NCBI RefSeq assembly: GCF_009733845.1
Contig: NZ_WNXZ01000005.1
Location: 62,001 to 126,000, forward strand
DNA length: 64,000 nt
Direction: 5' to 3'
DNA from: Pseudactinotalea terrae
GTDB taxonomy: Bacteria > Actinomycetota > Actinomycetes > Actinomycetales > Beutenbergiaceae
Shown: in pieces, positions 7,690 through 16,552 of the stretch
Layout of the letters: each line of letters opens with the position of its first letter
Numbering within the stretch: position 1 is the stretch's first letter
Program-made: the position numbers and the translations under genes
The notes under the pieces: model-generated
Database searches by the model: none
Told to the model about the DNA's origin: nothing
What the model saw: only the letters and a program-made list of their open reading frames with translations

Positions 7690-8427
7690 TCACCTGTGCC
7701 GAGGCGACCCGCCCAACTGGCGGGTCGCCTCGGCGTAGCGGTCGAGGACGATCTGGACGAGGCGGGGGTCGGGGCCGAGGGGCTGGGTGACGACGTCGGC
7801 ACCGGCCTCCTGGACCCGGTCGTAGAAGTAGCCGGGGGCGAGCAGGAACGCGATGACGACGACGCGCGGTGCGCTCTCGCGCGCTGCCGCGACCGCGTCG
7901 GTGACGCTGGGCGTCGCCATCGCGCCGAACCCGACGCTGACCGGCCCGGGGTGGATCGCACGGAGACCGGCGACCACGTGCTCGACGTCGCGGGCCGCCT
8001 CCGGGCGGCTGGAGCCTGCCGCAGCGACGACCACGGCATCGTCGGCGCGGACCCCTGCCTCCGTCAGGCGCTCAGCCGCGATCTCGACCAAGCGGTCGTC
8101 GGGACCCAGCGGCGCGCCGGCCGCGGCGCGCCCTGTGCCCGGTCCGCGATCGGCGACCGCGTCGGCGATGTCGACGTTCACGTGGAACCCGGCCGAGAGC
8201 AGCAGGGGAACCACCACGGCTTCACGCGCGCCACCGCCGTCGGGCATCACCACCTCGGTGACCACATCGGCCACCTCGGGCTGCTGCACGTCCACGAACG
8301 CCTCACGGACATCGAGATCGGGGCGGACCGCACGGACGCCGTCGAGGATCGCGCGGATCACGGCTCGGCCCTCGGGATCGTCGGTGCCGTGCGAGCAGCC
8401 GATGAGCACGGGGGCGGTGCCGGTCAT
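7690..8427 (-). CDS. Sirohydrochlorin chelatase, CbiX/SirB family
   Basis: 245-residue two-domain chelatase. Each half has the family fold: the first begins IGCSHGTDDPEGRA (metal/tetrapyrrole-binding His) and continues VVVPLLLSAGFHVNVDI; the second repeats VVVIAFLLAPGYFYDRV. As the last gene of the nir operon it most likely inserts Fe2+ into sirohydrochlorin to make siroheme for NirB; a cobalt chelatase role is the alternative. The ATG overlaps the stop of the hemD-like gene (ATGA). The last ~12 codons lie in the terminator hairpin. Confidence 0.85.
   Translation of the reverse strand: MTGTAPVLIGCSHGTDDPEGRAVIRAILDGVRAVRPDLDVREAFVDVQQPEVADVVTEVVMPDGGGAREAVVVPLLLSAGFHVNVDIADAVADRGPGTGRAAAGAPLGPDDRLVEIAAERLTEAGVRADDAVVVAAAGSSRPEAARDVEHVVAGLRAIHPGPVSVGFGAMATPSVTDAVAAARESAPRVVVIAFLLAPGYFYDRVQEAGADVVTQPLGPDPRLVQIVLDRYAEATRQLGGSPRHR
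7698..7734. terminator. Bidirectional hairpin inside the cbiX 3' end
   Basis: GCCGAGGCGACCCGCC (7698-7713) and its exact reverse complement (7719-7734) form a 16-bp stem with a 5-nt loop. It lies between convergent genes but within the last codons of cbiX, so the cbiX C-terminus is encoded by the terminator itself. There is no T-run, as is common in high-GC actinobacteria. Confidence 0.75.
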
Positions 8428-9539
8428 GTGAGCTCCAGTCGATAACCGCGCTTGACCACGGTCTTGATGACATCACGGCGGCCCATCGCCTCGCGCAGCC
8501 GGGCGACCGCGACCTCGGCGGCGTGACCGGTGGCCGCGTCACCGGGCAGGATCGCGAGCACGTCGTCACGGGTGACGATCTCGCCACGCCTCGCCGCGAG
8601 CAGCCGCAGCACCTCCAGGCCGCTGGGCGACAGCGGCAGCAGGTGGCCGTCGAGCACCGCGACCCTGGATCGGATCTGCAGCGGCCCGGCGACCGTGGTG
8701 AGTGCGAGCGTCTCGACGTGCTCGTAATGCGCCACCAGCGCACGAACCAGCGCACCGAGCCGGCCACGCTCCGGAACCAGCGGATGGACCCCGCGGCGCT
8801 CCAGAGGCCCGGCCGTCACCGGACCGACGGCCGCCGCGATCATGGCGCCGCTGCCGAACAGGTGAAGGATCGGATCCGCCAGGCCCTGCTCCTCGACGGC
8901 GGTCAACCATGCCTCCGCACCCGGCGCCGAGGTGAACACCACCGCATCGATCTCACCCCTGGCTGCGGCCTCGACCGAGTCGGCGAGCACCTGCGGGTCG
9001 GGCGGCGGCCCCCAGCGGTACACGAGCAGGCTGACGACCTGCGCGCCGGCCTCGGCCAGCACCACGTCGAGGCCGTCGGCCCCAGCACCGTGCTGCTGGA
9101 CGGCGATGCGCAGGCCCGCCACACCTTCCCGGAGCAGCAGGTCAGCGATCTCGGCGGAGGTCTCGGACTCGGCGACCCAGTCGGCGGTCAGCCCGACCGC
9201 CTGGATCGCGCCGCGGGCCTTGGGGCCGCGCGCGATGAGGCGGGAGGCGTCGAGGACCTTGAGGAGCTGGTCGGCGAGGCCGTGCGCGTCCGCGGCCTCC
9301 ACCCAGGAGCGGAACCCGATGCCGGTGGTGACCACGACAGCGTCCGGCGGGTCCGCGACCAGCTCGGCCGTGCGGGCGAGCAGCTGGTCGTCGTCGGCGT
9401 GCGGGATCATCGTCAGCGACGGCGCGTGCCGCACCAGCGCGCCACGGCGCTCGAGCGCCGCCGCGAGCTCGTGCTTGCGGCGGTCTGCGGTGATCAGCAC
9501 GGTGCACCCGGCCATCACCTGGCCCAGCGCAGCGTTCAC
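8424..9539 (-). CDS. Uroporphyrinogen-III synthase fused to OmpR-type DNA-binding domain
   Basis: 371 residues. The N-terminal ~250 are a HemD fold (CTVLITADRRKHELAAALERRG, then TGIGFRSW and VFTSAPGAEAW); the C-terminal ~95 are a winged helix of OmpR/PhoB type (PLSPSGLEVLRLLAARRGEIVTR to VIKTVVKRGYRLEL). This architecture is known in actinobacteria beside nitrite reductase genes, for example Rv0260c next to a chelatase in Mycobacterium tuberculosis, where a regulatory role is proposed. The GTG start at 9539 overlaps the preceding stop (GTGA); ATG 9515 is possible. There is no receiver domain, so the HemD part may sense a tetrapyrrole. Confidence 0.88.
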   Translation of the reverse strand: MNAALGQVMAGCTVLITADRRKHELAAALERRGALVRHAPSLTMIPHADDDQLLARTAELVADPPDAVVVTTGIGFRSWVEAADAHGLADQLLKVLDASRLIARGPKARGAIQAVGLTADWVAESETSAEIADLLLREGVAGLRIAVQQHGAGADGLDVVLAEAGAQVVSLLVYRWGPPPDPQVLADSVEAAARGEIDAVVFTSAPGAEAWLTAVEEQGLADPILHLFGSGAMIAAAVGPVTAGPLERRGVHPLVPERGRLGALVRALVAHYEHVETLALTTVAGPLQIRSRVAVLDGHLLPLSPSGLEVLRLLAARRGEIVTRDDVLAILPGDAATGHAAEVAVARLREAMGRRDVIKTVVKRGYRLELT

Positions 9540-10528
9540 GCGACCGCGGCCGTGACGCCGGTGTGCTCCGCGGCGACCTCGCCGATGACGATGACGGCGG
9601 GTGAGCGCACGCCCACCTGCGCGGCGCGGGCGACGATCTCGCGCAACGGCGCACGGGTCACCCGCTGCTGCGGTGTGGACCCGTTCTCGACGAGCGCGAC
9701 CGGCAGCATCGGGTCGGCCCCGGCGGCCAGCGCCTGGGTCGCGATCCGGTTCAGCTGTGAGACGCCCATGAGAACGACCAGCGTAGCCGCGCCCTCGCGC
9801 ACGCACGCGAGCGAGACGTCGTCGAGCCCCGCATGACCCGCGATCACGTGGAACGCCGCCACCGTGCCTCGGTGCGTCAGCGGCATGCCCGCGAGCGCCG
9901 GCACCGACACCCCCGGCGGGAGCTCGTCGAGCACGTCGAGCGGACCGAGCCGGTCGGCGATCACCACATCGGCCTCGGCCAGCGCGCGGCGGCCGCGCAC
10001 GGTCAGCAGGTCGACGGCGCCCGGACCGCCTCCCACGAGCGTGACGCGACCGCCGGCTAGGCGGCGCCGACGTCGGTCGACACCGGTCATGTGACGCTCC
10101 GCGAGAGCGTCGCGCACAGCAGCCATCCGGCGGGGATCGCCCCGACCGTCCGTGACGACGCCGACCGTGAGGTCACCGCTGCGTGCGGTCGCCGGGGTAT
10201 GCGCCGTGCCAGCCTCGGCGGCATCGGCGACCACGCACCAGGTGCGGCGTGCCTCGGCCCAGGCCGCGACCTGGTGGTTGACGGCCGGGTCGTCGGTCGC
10301 CGCGAGCACGAGCCACGCACCCTCGAGGTCGCCTTCGCGCACCGGGCGCGCCCGCCACGTGCCGGCGCGCTCCAGCAGCATCGCCAGCTCGTCCACGACC
10401 CGGGGAGCGAACACGCGCAGGTGCGCTCCGCCGTCGGCCCATGCCTGTGCTCGTCGCAAAGCGACGACGCCACCCCCGACGGCGAGGACGTCGCGGCCGG
10501 CCAGGTCGATGCCGAGCATCGAGATCAT
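9536..10528 (-). CDS. cobA: Precorrin-2 dehydrogenase/uroporphyrinogen-III methyltransferase fusion with internal deletion
   Basis: 330 residues. Residues ~10-150 are a Met8/CysG-N dehydrogenase (VLAVGGGVVALRR, VLAATDDPAVN). Residues ~160-330 are a SUMT with VTLVGGGPGAVDLLT at 162 and, later, LAGMPLTHRG, LVVLMGV and VALVENGS. Between DRLGPLDVLDELPP and VSVPALAGMPLTHR (junction near residues 204-213, bases ~9890-9919) about 75 residues of a normal SUMT are absent. The missing block includes the GKR segment, the GGDPFxFGRGGEE loop and the VPGxTA segment that build the SAM and substrate site. Relatives are ~400 residues. The frame is intact and coupled by ATGA overlap to nirD. Methylation is probably lost; the dehydrogenase may still work. 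Confidence 0.85.
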   Translation of the reverse strand: MISMLGIDLAGRDVLAVGGGVVALRRAQAWADGGAHLRVFAPRVVDELAMLLERAGTWRARPVREGDLEGAWLVLAATDDPAVNHQVAAWAEARRTWCVVADAAEAGTAHTPATARSGDLTVGVVTDGRGDPRRMAAVRDALAERHMTGVDRRRRRLAGGRVTLVGGGPGAVDLLTVRGRRALAEADVVIADRLGPLDVLDELPPGVSVPALAGMPLTHRGTVAAFHVIAGHAGLDDVSLACVREGAATLVVLMGVSQLNRIATQALAAGADPMLPVALVENGSTPQQRVTRAPLREIVARAAQVGVRSPAVIVIGEVAAEHTGVTAAVA

Positions 10529-10890
10529 GGGGCGCTCGCCTCGATGCTGAGGGGTGCACCGACATGGACGACGCCGTCGATCACCTCGACCTGCCAGGTC
10601 ACCAGATCGGGCGCGAGCCCTGGGCGGGGGGTGTAGCCCACGGCGTCCAGGCAGCGCCCGGTGCGCAGGTCGAAGACCTGCTTGTACATCGGCGAGGCGA
10701 CGGTCGGGATCCCGCCACGGGTACCGACGATGCCGCGGGACATGACGTTGGCGCCCGAGTACGGGTCGCGCTGCTGCACCGCGTGCACGCTGTCGTCGGG
10801 CAGCCGGAACAGCGCGATCTGGGTGTCGCCGAGCAGGCCGGCCGCGCCCCGCTCGACGGCCAGGTCGGCGAGCCGGCAGATCGGGGTCAT
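10525..10890 (-). CDS. nirD: Nitrite reductase small subunit
   Basis: 121-residue Rieske-like subunit of the assimilatory NADH-dependent nitrite reductase. It has the fold-typical IALFRLPDDSVHAVQQRDPYSG and the SRGIVGTRGG...SPMYKQVFDLRTG segments. As in other NirD proteins the Rieske Cys/His cluster ligands are not conserved, so no [2Fe-2S] cluster is expected. The ATG at 10890 overlaps the nirB stop (ATGA) and the 3' end overlaps the next gene, so subunit stoichiometry is set by translational coupling. Confidence 0.93.
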   Translation of the reverse strand: MTPICRLADLAVERGAAGLLGDTQIALFRLPDDSVHAVQQRDPYSGANVMSRGIVGTRGGIPTVASPMYKQVFDLRTGRCLDAVGYTPRPGLAPDLVTWQVEVIDGVVHVGAPLSIEASAP

Positions 10891-13454
10891 ACGTGGACCT
10901 CGCTCGCTCGTTCGGCCTCGCTCGCGGGCCGGATCTGGCCACGCTCGGTGACGTAGACGAGGTCGGGGTCCGCGACGTCGGGAGCATTGACGAACGAGCC
11001 GAAGCGGCGCAGCTTCTCGGGGTCCTCGAGCACGGCGCGCCACTCGTCGGCGTAGCTGCCCACGTGCGCGGCCATCGCCTCGTCGAGGTCCGCGCCGATG
11101 CCCAGGGAGTCGTCCATGACGACCGCACGGATCGCCTCGATGCCGCCCTCGTGGTCCTCGACCCAGGCGGCCGTGCGCTGCAGCCGGTCGGCGGTGCGCA
11201 CGTAGTACATGAGGAAGCGGTCGATCGTCCGGATCAGGGTCGCGTCGTCGAGGTCCTCGGCGAACAGCTTCGCGTGCCGCGGGTTGAAGCCGCCGTTGCC
11301 GCCGACGTAGACGTTCCAGCCCTTCTCGGTGGCGATCACACCGACGTCCTTGCTCCGAGCCTCGGCACACTCGCGCGCGCAGCCGGAGACGCCCAGCTTG
11401 ATCTTGTGCGGCGAGCGCAGGCCCCGGTAGCGCAGCTCGAGCTCGACGGCCATGCCCACCGAGTCCTGCACGCCGTAGCGGCACCAGGTGGACCCCACGC
11501 AGGACTTCACGGTGCGCAGCGACTTCCCGTAAGCGTGCCCGGACTCCATGCCGTGCTCGACGAGCCGCTGCCAGATCTGCGGCAGCTGCTCGATCCGGGC
11601 GCCGAACATGTCGATCCGCTGCCCGCCGGTGATCTTCGTGTAGAGCCCGAAGTCCTTGGCGACCTGCCCGATCACCAGCAGCTGGTCGGGCGTGATCTCG
11701 CCGCCGGGGATGCGTGGGACGACCGAGTAGGTGCCGTCCTTCTGCATGTTGGCCAGCACGTGGTCGTTGGTGTCCTGCAGGGTCGCCTGCTCGCCGTCGA
11801 GGATGTGCCCGTTGCCCAACGAGGCGAGGATCGAGGCCACGGTCGGCTTGCAGATGTCGCAGCCACGGCCGGGCTCACGGCCGAAGCGCGCGATGATCTC
11901 GCTGAAGGTGTGCAGATCGGCGACCCGCACGGCGTCGAACAGCTGGGCGCGGGACATCTCGAAGTGCTCGCACAGTGCGTTGGAGACCTCGGCACCGGCC
12001 CGCTCGAGCTCGGTGGTGGTGATCTTCTTGACCAGCGGCAGGCAGGAGCCGCACGTGGTGCCGGCACGCGTGCAGGCCTTCACGCCTGCCAGATCGGTGC
12101 AGCCGTGCTCGGTGACGGCGTCCCGGATCGCGCCCGCGCTGACGTTGTTGCAGGAGCACACCGACGCCGAGTCGGGGAGCTCGAGGCTCGGAGCGGCGCC
12201 CGATCCTTCAGGTAGCAGCAGCTGGCCCGGGTCACCCGGGAGCTCGGCACCCAGCATCGGGCGGAGCGCCGCGTACGGTGCGGCGTCGCCCACGAACACC
12301 CCGCCCAGCAGCGTGCGGGTGTCGTCGGAGACGACCAGCTTCTTGTAGACGCCCGCCACCGGGTCGGCGTAGACCAGCTCCATCGAGTCCGGCGTGCTGG
12401 CGAACGGGTCGCCGAAGCTCGCGACGTCGACACCCTGCAGCTTGAGCTTGGTCGCGGTGTCGGCGCCCGGGTAGGTGGCCTCCCCCCCGAGCAGCCGGTC
12501 GACGACGACCTCGGCCATCGCGTAGCCCGGGGCCACCAGCCCCACGCACCCGTTGCCCTCGACGTTCGCGACCTCACCGACCGCCCACACGTGCGGGTCC
12601 CCGGTGTGGCACGCGACATCGACGATCACGCCGCCGCGCTCACCGACCGGCAGACCGGCGGCGCGGGCCAGCTCGTCGCGGGGCCGCACACCGGTGGCGA
12701 TCACCACGACGTCGGCATCGAGACGGCCACCCTCGCCGAGATCGATCGAGCCGACGTGCCCGGTGCGGCGCGAGGACCGGATCCGGGAGGTCAGCGACTC
12801 GCAGCGGACCGCGATGCCCATGCCCTGCAGGATCCGCTTGAGCGCCTCGCCACCACCGAGGTCGATCTGCGCGTTCATCAGGTGCGTGGTCGCCTGCAGC
12901 ACGGTGGCCTGCGCGCCCAGCGCCTTCAGTGCACCCGCGGCCTCCAGCCCGAGCAGACCGCCGCCGATGACCGCGCCACGGACCGGGCGCTGCCAGCCGT
13001 TCGCGCTCGGGGCAGCAGCACGCTTCTCCTCGACCCACCCGCGCAGCGCTGCCACGTCATCGAGCGTGCGATAGACGAACACACCGGGGAGGTCGGCGCC
13101 CGGGATCGGCGGCACCGCCGCGCTCGAGCCGGTGGCGAGCACGAGCTCGTCGTAGGGGTGGACCCGGCCGAGCCGGTCCGTGACCGTGCGGTTCTCCCGG
13201 TCGATCGCGGTGACGGCGGCGTCGCGCCGCAGCGTGACCCGCTCGTCCTCCCACAGCGCCGGGTCTCCGAGGGTGAGCTCCTCGGCGTCACGCGCCGAGA
13301 AGTAGCTCGTGAGAGCCACGCGGTCGTACGGCTTGGATGCCTCCTCGGCGAGGACGGTGACCTCCCAGGCACCGGCCTCGTCGCGAGCACGGAGGGCCTC
13401 GACGAGCCGCTGGGCGACCATGCCGCCACCGACGACGACCAGCCGGCGCGCCAT
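10887..13454 (-). CDS. nirB: Assimilatory nitrite reductase [NAD(P)H] large subunit
   Basis: 855-residue cytoplasmic enzyme reducing nitrite to ammonium with six electrons from NAD(P)H. Domains in order: FAD/NAD(P) oxidoreductase (VVVGGGMVAQR at residue 5; GAVIGGGLLGLEAAG), a BFD-type [2Fe-2S] domain (CSCNN...GTTCGSC), then ferredoxin-like and siroheme/[4Fe-4S] domains with CVGSTWCRYG and GCARECAEA supplying the four cluster cysteines. The start at 13454 removes a 30-residue non-homologous extension of the open frame and begins right at the FAD motif. It lies 1 bp after nirC. Its siroheme would have to come from the adjacent cobA/chelatase genes or from genes elsewhere. Confidence 0.96.
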   Translation of the reverse strand: MARRLVVVGGGMVAQRLVEALRARDEAGAWEVTVLAEEASKPYDRVALTSYFSARDAEELTLGDPALWEDERVTLRRDAAVTAIDRENRTVTDRLGRVHPYDELVLATGSSAAVPPIPGADLPGVFVYRTLDDVAALRGWVEEKRAAAPSANGWQRPVRGAVIGGGLLGLEAAGALKALGAQATVLQATTHLMNAQIDLGGGEALKRILQGMGIAVRCESLTSRIRSSRRTGHVGSIDLGEGGRLDADVVVIATGVRPRDELARAAGLPVGERGGVIVDVACHTGDPHVWAVGEVANVEGNGCVGLVAPGYAMAEVVVDRLLGGEATYPGADTATKLKLQGVDVASFGDPFASTPDSMELVYADPVAGVYKKLVVSDDTRTLLGGVFVGDAAPYAALRPMLGAELPGDPGQLLLPEGSGAAPSLELPDSASVCSCNNVSAGAIRDAVTEHGCTDLAGVKACTRAGTTCGSCLPLVKKITTTELERAGAEVSNALCEHFEMSRAQLFDAVRVADLHTFSEIIARFGREPGRGCDICKPTVASILASLGNGHILDGEQATLQDTNDHVLANMQKDGTYSVVPRIPGGEITPDQLLVIGQVAKDFGLYTKITGGQRIDMFGARIEQLPQIWQRLVEHGMESGHAYGKSLRTVKSCVGSTWCRYGVQDSVGMAVELELRYRGLRSPHKIKLGVSGCARECAEARSKDVGVIATEKGWNVYVGGNGGFNPRHAKLFAEDLDDATLIRTIDRFLMYYVRTADRLQRTAAWVEDHEGGIEAIRAVVMDDSLGIGADLDEAMAAHVGSYADEWRAVLEDPEKLRRFGSFVNAPDVADPDLVYVTERGQIRPASEAERASEVHV

Positions 13455-13455
13455 C

Positions 13456-14322
13456 TCAGACCCCCTCGGAGACGAGAGCCGGCTGCGGGCGGGGCGCCGC
13501 GACCGGGCGGGGCAACTCGGCAGCCACAGTGCGCTTGCGGCCATAGGCCAGGTACAGCGGGAGCACCGTGAAGGTCAGTCCGCCGACGAGGTTGCCGAGC
13601 AGGGTGGGGATCTCGTTCCACACGAGGTAGTCGCCGAGCGTGAACTCGCCACCGAGCAGCAGGCCCGAGGGGAACAGGAACATGTTGACGATCGAGTGCT
13701 CGAACCCCATGAAGAAGAACAACATGATCGGCAGCCACATCGCGATCATCTTGCCGATGACGTCCTTGGCGAGGATCGCGCCGATGACGCCGGTGGAGAC
13801 CATCCAGTTGCACAGCATCGCCCGCACGAACAGGGTCAGCATGCCCGCACCGCCGTGCTCGGCGTACCCGACCGTGCGCCCCTCGCCGATGTGACCGATC
13901 GCCTGTCCGACCTCGTTCGGGGAGACATCGAACCCGTAGGTCACCACGATCGACATCAGCACCGCGACCGTGAGCGCGCCGATCAGGTTGCCCACGAACA
14001 CTAGGCCCCAGTTGCGGAGCACCGCCCTGCCCGTGATCCCGCGTGAGCGGTCGAGCCACGCCATCGGACCGAGCACGAGCACGCCGGTCAGCAGGTCGTA
14101 CCCCAGCAGGTACAGCAGCACGAAGCCGACCGGGAACAGCAACGCCCCGAGCAGCGCCGAGCCGGTCGTCACGGTCACCGTGACAGCGAACGCGGCGCCC
14201 ATGCTGAGGAACGCGGCACCCATCGCGCCCTTCACGATGGTGTCGCTGGTGCTCATCCTGATCTTCGTCTCGCCGGCGTCGGCCATGGCGACGACGAGGT
14301 CAGCGGGCTTGGTGTACGACAT
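13456..14322 (-). CDS. nirC: Formate/nitrite transporter family channel
   Basis: 288-residue FNT-family membrane protein importing nitrite for NirBD. Six hydrophobic segments alternate with family motifs such as GNLIGAL, CNWMVSTGV and MGFEHSIVNMFLFP, the last resembling the N-M-x-F region lining FNT pores. First gene of the leftward nir operon; GGAG lies 7 nt upstream of the ATG at 14322. The longer frame beginning at 14430 lacks family similarity. The C-terminal ~25 residues are Pro/Arg-rich and cytoplasmic. Confidence 0.92.
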   Translation of the reverse strand: MSYTKPADLVVAMADAGETKIRMSTSDTIVKGAMGAAFLSMGAAFAVTVTVTTGSALLGALLFPVGFVLLYLLGYDLLTGVLVLGPMAWLDRSRGITGRAVLRNWGLVFVGNLIGALTVAVLMSIVVTYGFDVSPNEVGQAIGHIGEGRTVGYAEHGGAGMLTLFVRAMLCNWMVSTGVIGAILAKDVIGKMIAMWLPIMLFFFMGFEHSIVNMFLFPSGLLLGGEFTLGDYLVWNEIPTLLGNLVGGLTFTVLPLYLAYGRKRTVAAELPRPVAAPRPQPALVSEGV

Positions 14323-14600
14323 GGTCGATCTCCAGGTCGGGGGAGGTCGCCGCCCGGTGCTCCCGGTAGTTCCGGGCCCGGTCCGTGGCGTGCTCACGAC
14401 GCTAGAGAGCGTGCGTTTCGCCCTCGTCACGGATGTGGACCGGACTGTTACGTTTCGCGCTCACCCCGACGTGAGCCGCTGTGAGATCCTCGCCCACGCC
14501 TGCCCGGAGCCGAGTCGGGCACGAGTCGGAGGCCGCTGTTGCGTACCCGGCGGCGACGATTCCAGCCGTGCGGAGCGGAGCCCGCAGATACAGTGGAAAG

Positions 14601-15773
14601 ATGGCCATCAGCGTCAGGTCGGTGGCCACCTCGGTCCCACCGACCGTCATCAAGCAACCGGACATGCGCGACCTTCTGCTGGTCCAGCCCGGTCGCAGCC
14701 GGCTCGCCCGCCGTCTCATCGCGTCGGCCTTCGATGGCTCCGCCATCGACACCCGCCACACGGTTGTGGGTGACCTTGACCTCGGCGCGCCGCTCGAGGC
14801 GGAGCCGACCGCCGATACCGCTGGTCCGGTCTTCTGCGATCGCGGGCAGCGGCGCATCCTCTCCCCCACCACCGGCACGCGCAACGACCACTACGTCGCC
14901 CACGCGCCAAGCCTGTTCCTCGAGGCGGCCCGCGGGGCGCTCGCCGCCTCGGGCGGACTGCAGACCGGCGACGTCACGCACGTCGTGACCGCATCCTGCA
15001 CCGGCTTCTTCGCCCCCGGCCCCGACTATGTGCTCGTGCGGGACCTCGGACTGGCCGCCACCACACGTCGCCTGCACGTGGGCTTCATGGGCTGCTACGC
15101 CGCCTTCCCGGCGATCTCGGCCGCGCGGTCGATCTGCGCCGAGAACCCCGCCGCGGTGGTGCTGGTCGTGTGCGCCGAGCTGTGCTCGCTCCACCTCGAG
15201 GCGTCGGACGACCCGGACACGATCGTGGCCTCGGCGCTGTTCGCTGACGGCGCCGCCGCCGCTGTCGTCACCGCCCGACCCGCGCCGGCGGGGCATCTCG
15301 TGCTCGATCTCGACGAGATGCGCACCACCCTGACACCCGTCGGCGAGCAAGACATGGCGTGGACGATCGGCGACCACGGCTTCGAGATGGTGCTCTCTCG
15401 CTACGTGCCGTCGATCATCTCCGAGCACATCCGCGGTGCGCTCGACCCATTGCTCACGACGGCGGGGACGGACTCGACCGGGGCCGGTGGACGCATCGCT
15501 CGCTGGGCCGTGCACCCGGGCGGCCGCTCGGTGCTCGACAAGGTCGAGCAGGCGCTCGGGCTCAGCGAGGCGCAGATGGAACCGTCCCGATCGGTGCTGC
15601 GGGAGTACGGCAACATGTCGAGCGCGACCGTGCTGTTCGTCCTGCAGCGCTTGCTCGCGGCGGCCGACGGGACGCCCGAGCGCGTGTGCGCCATGGCCTT
15701 CGGACCCGGCCTCACCGTCGAGTCCGCGCTGCTGACGATGAGGCGGTCCGACGGCGCACCGGCCGCCGCGTGA
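14601..15773 (+). CDS. Type III polyketide synthase, alkylresorcinol/pyrone-synthase type
   Basis: 390-residue chalcone-synthase-like enzyme condensing a fatty acyl starter with malonyl-CoA. The catalytic triad is complete: Cys133 in TASCTGFFAPGPD, His305 in WAVHPGGRS and Asn338 in YGNMSSATV. It is followed by GTGA overlap with a methyltransferase and then a flavin hydroxylase, the same order as srsABC of Streptomyces griseus, which makes methylated phenolic lipids and alkylquinones. Start 14601 was chosen because the homologous N-terminus (RSVATSVPP) begins there; GGAAAG precedes it. The membrane phenolic lipid product is inferred from context. Confidence 0.9.
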   Translation: MAISVRSVATSVPPTVIKQPDMRDLLLVQPGRSRLARRLIASAFDGSAIDTRHTVVGDLDLGAPLEAEPTADTAGPVFCDRGQRRILSPTTGTRNDHYVAHAPSLFLEAARGALAASGGLQTGDVTHVVTASCTGFFAPGPDYVLVRDLGLAATTRRLHVGFMGCYAAFPAISAARSICAENPAAVVLVVCAELCSLHLEASDDPDTIVASALFADGAAAAVVTARPAPAGHLVLDLDEMRTTLTPVGEQDMAWTIGDHGFEMVLSRYVPSIISEHIRGALDPLLTTAGTDSTGAGGRIARWAVHPGGRSVLDKVEQALGLSEAQMEPSRSVLREYGNMSSATVLFVLQRLLAAADGTPERVCAMAFGPGLTVESALLTMRRSDGAPAAA

Positions 15774-16552
15774 GTCGCAGATCTGCGGCAGCGTTCGCCC
15801 GCACGAGGCGCTCGAGCCACGGGCTGGAGCGCCGCGACGTCGCAGCGTTCGAGCTGATGGACGACCCGGAGTGCGACGCCGAAGGCCTGCGGCGCACCTA
15901 CCGCGCCTTCGTCGCCGTGAACCGCCTGGTGGCCGGATGGCGGAGTATCTACGCCCGCCGCCTGCGGCCGCTGCTGTCACGCGAGGTCAGCACGACGCTC
16001 CTCGACATCGGATCTGGCGGTGGCGACGTCGCCCGCTCCCTCGCCCGCTGGGCCGCGCGCGACGGGCTGCTGCTGGAGATCACCGCGATCGACCCCGACC
16101 CGCGCGCGATCGAGTACGCCGAGAGCCTGCCTCCGACTGGAGTCACGTTCCGGCGCGCGCTCAGCTCCGACCTCGTGCATGAGGGTGCCGCCTTCGACGT
16201 CGTCGTGTCGAATCACGTGCTGCACCATCTGGATCCCGAGGGTCTCGATGGTCTGCTGCACGACAGCGCGGCGCTGGCGCGGCGCCTCGTCGTGCACAGC
16301 GACATCGCGCGCGGGCGGCTGGCCTACGTCGGCTACTGGGTCGGCACGATCCCGCTCCACCGCCGTGGGCGACCGCACGCGGCGTTCGTGCGCGACGACG
16401 GCCTGCTCTCGATCCGGCGCAGCTACCGGCCCGACGAGCTCGCGGCCGTGCTGCCCGACGGCTGGCGCGTCGAGCGCGCGCCGTTCCGCGTGCTGGCCGT
16501 GCGCGAGCCGGCGTGGGTGTCGGGCGCGATCGAGCGCGATGTCGGTGCGTGA
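15770..16552 (+). CDS. Class I SAM-dependent methyltransferase
   Basis: 260 residues with the SAM-binding signature LLDIGSGGGDVARSL (motif I), ITAIDPDPRAIEYA (acidic loop) and FDVVVSNHVLHHL (motif IV). The C-terminal part has a hydrophobic patch, VGYWVGTIPL, suggesting a lipophilic substrate. The GTG start overlaps the PKS stop and its own 3' end overlaps the next gene by 14 bp, so all three are coupled. By analogy with SrsB it would O- or C-methylate the resorcinol/quinol ring; the site of methylation cannot be read from sequence. Confidence 0.85.
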   Translation: MSRRSAAAFARTRRSSHGLERRDVAAFELMDDPECDAEGLRRTYRAFVAVNRLVAGWRSIYARRLRPLLSREVSTTLLDIGSGGGDVARSLARWAARDGLLLEITAIDPDPRAIEYAESLPPTGVTFRRALSSDLVHEGAAFDVVVSNHVLHHLDPEGLDGLLHDSAALARRLVVHSDIARGRLAYVGYWVGTIPLHRRGRPHAAFVRDDGLLSIRRSYRPDELAAVLPDGWRVERAPFRVLAVREPAWVSGAIERDVGA

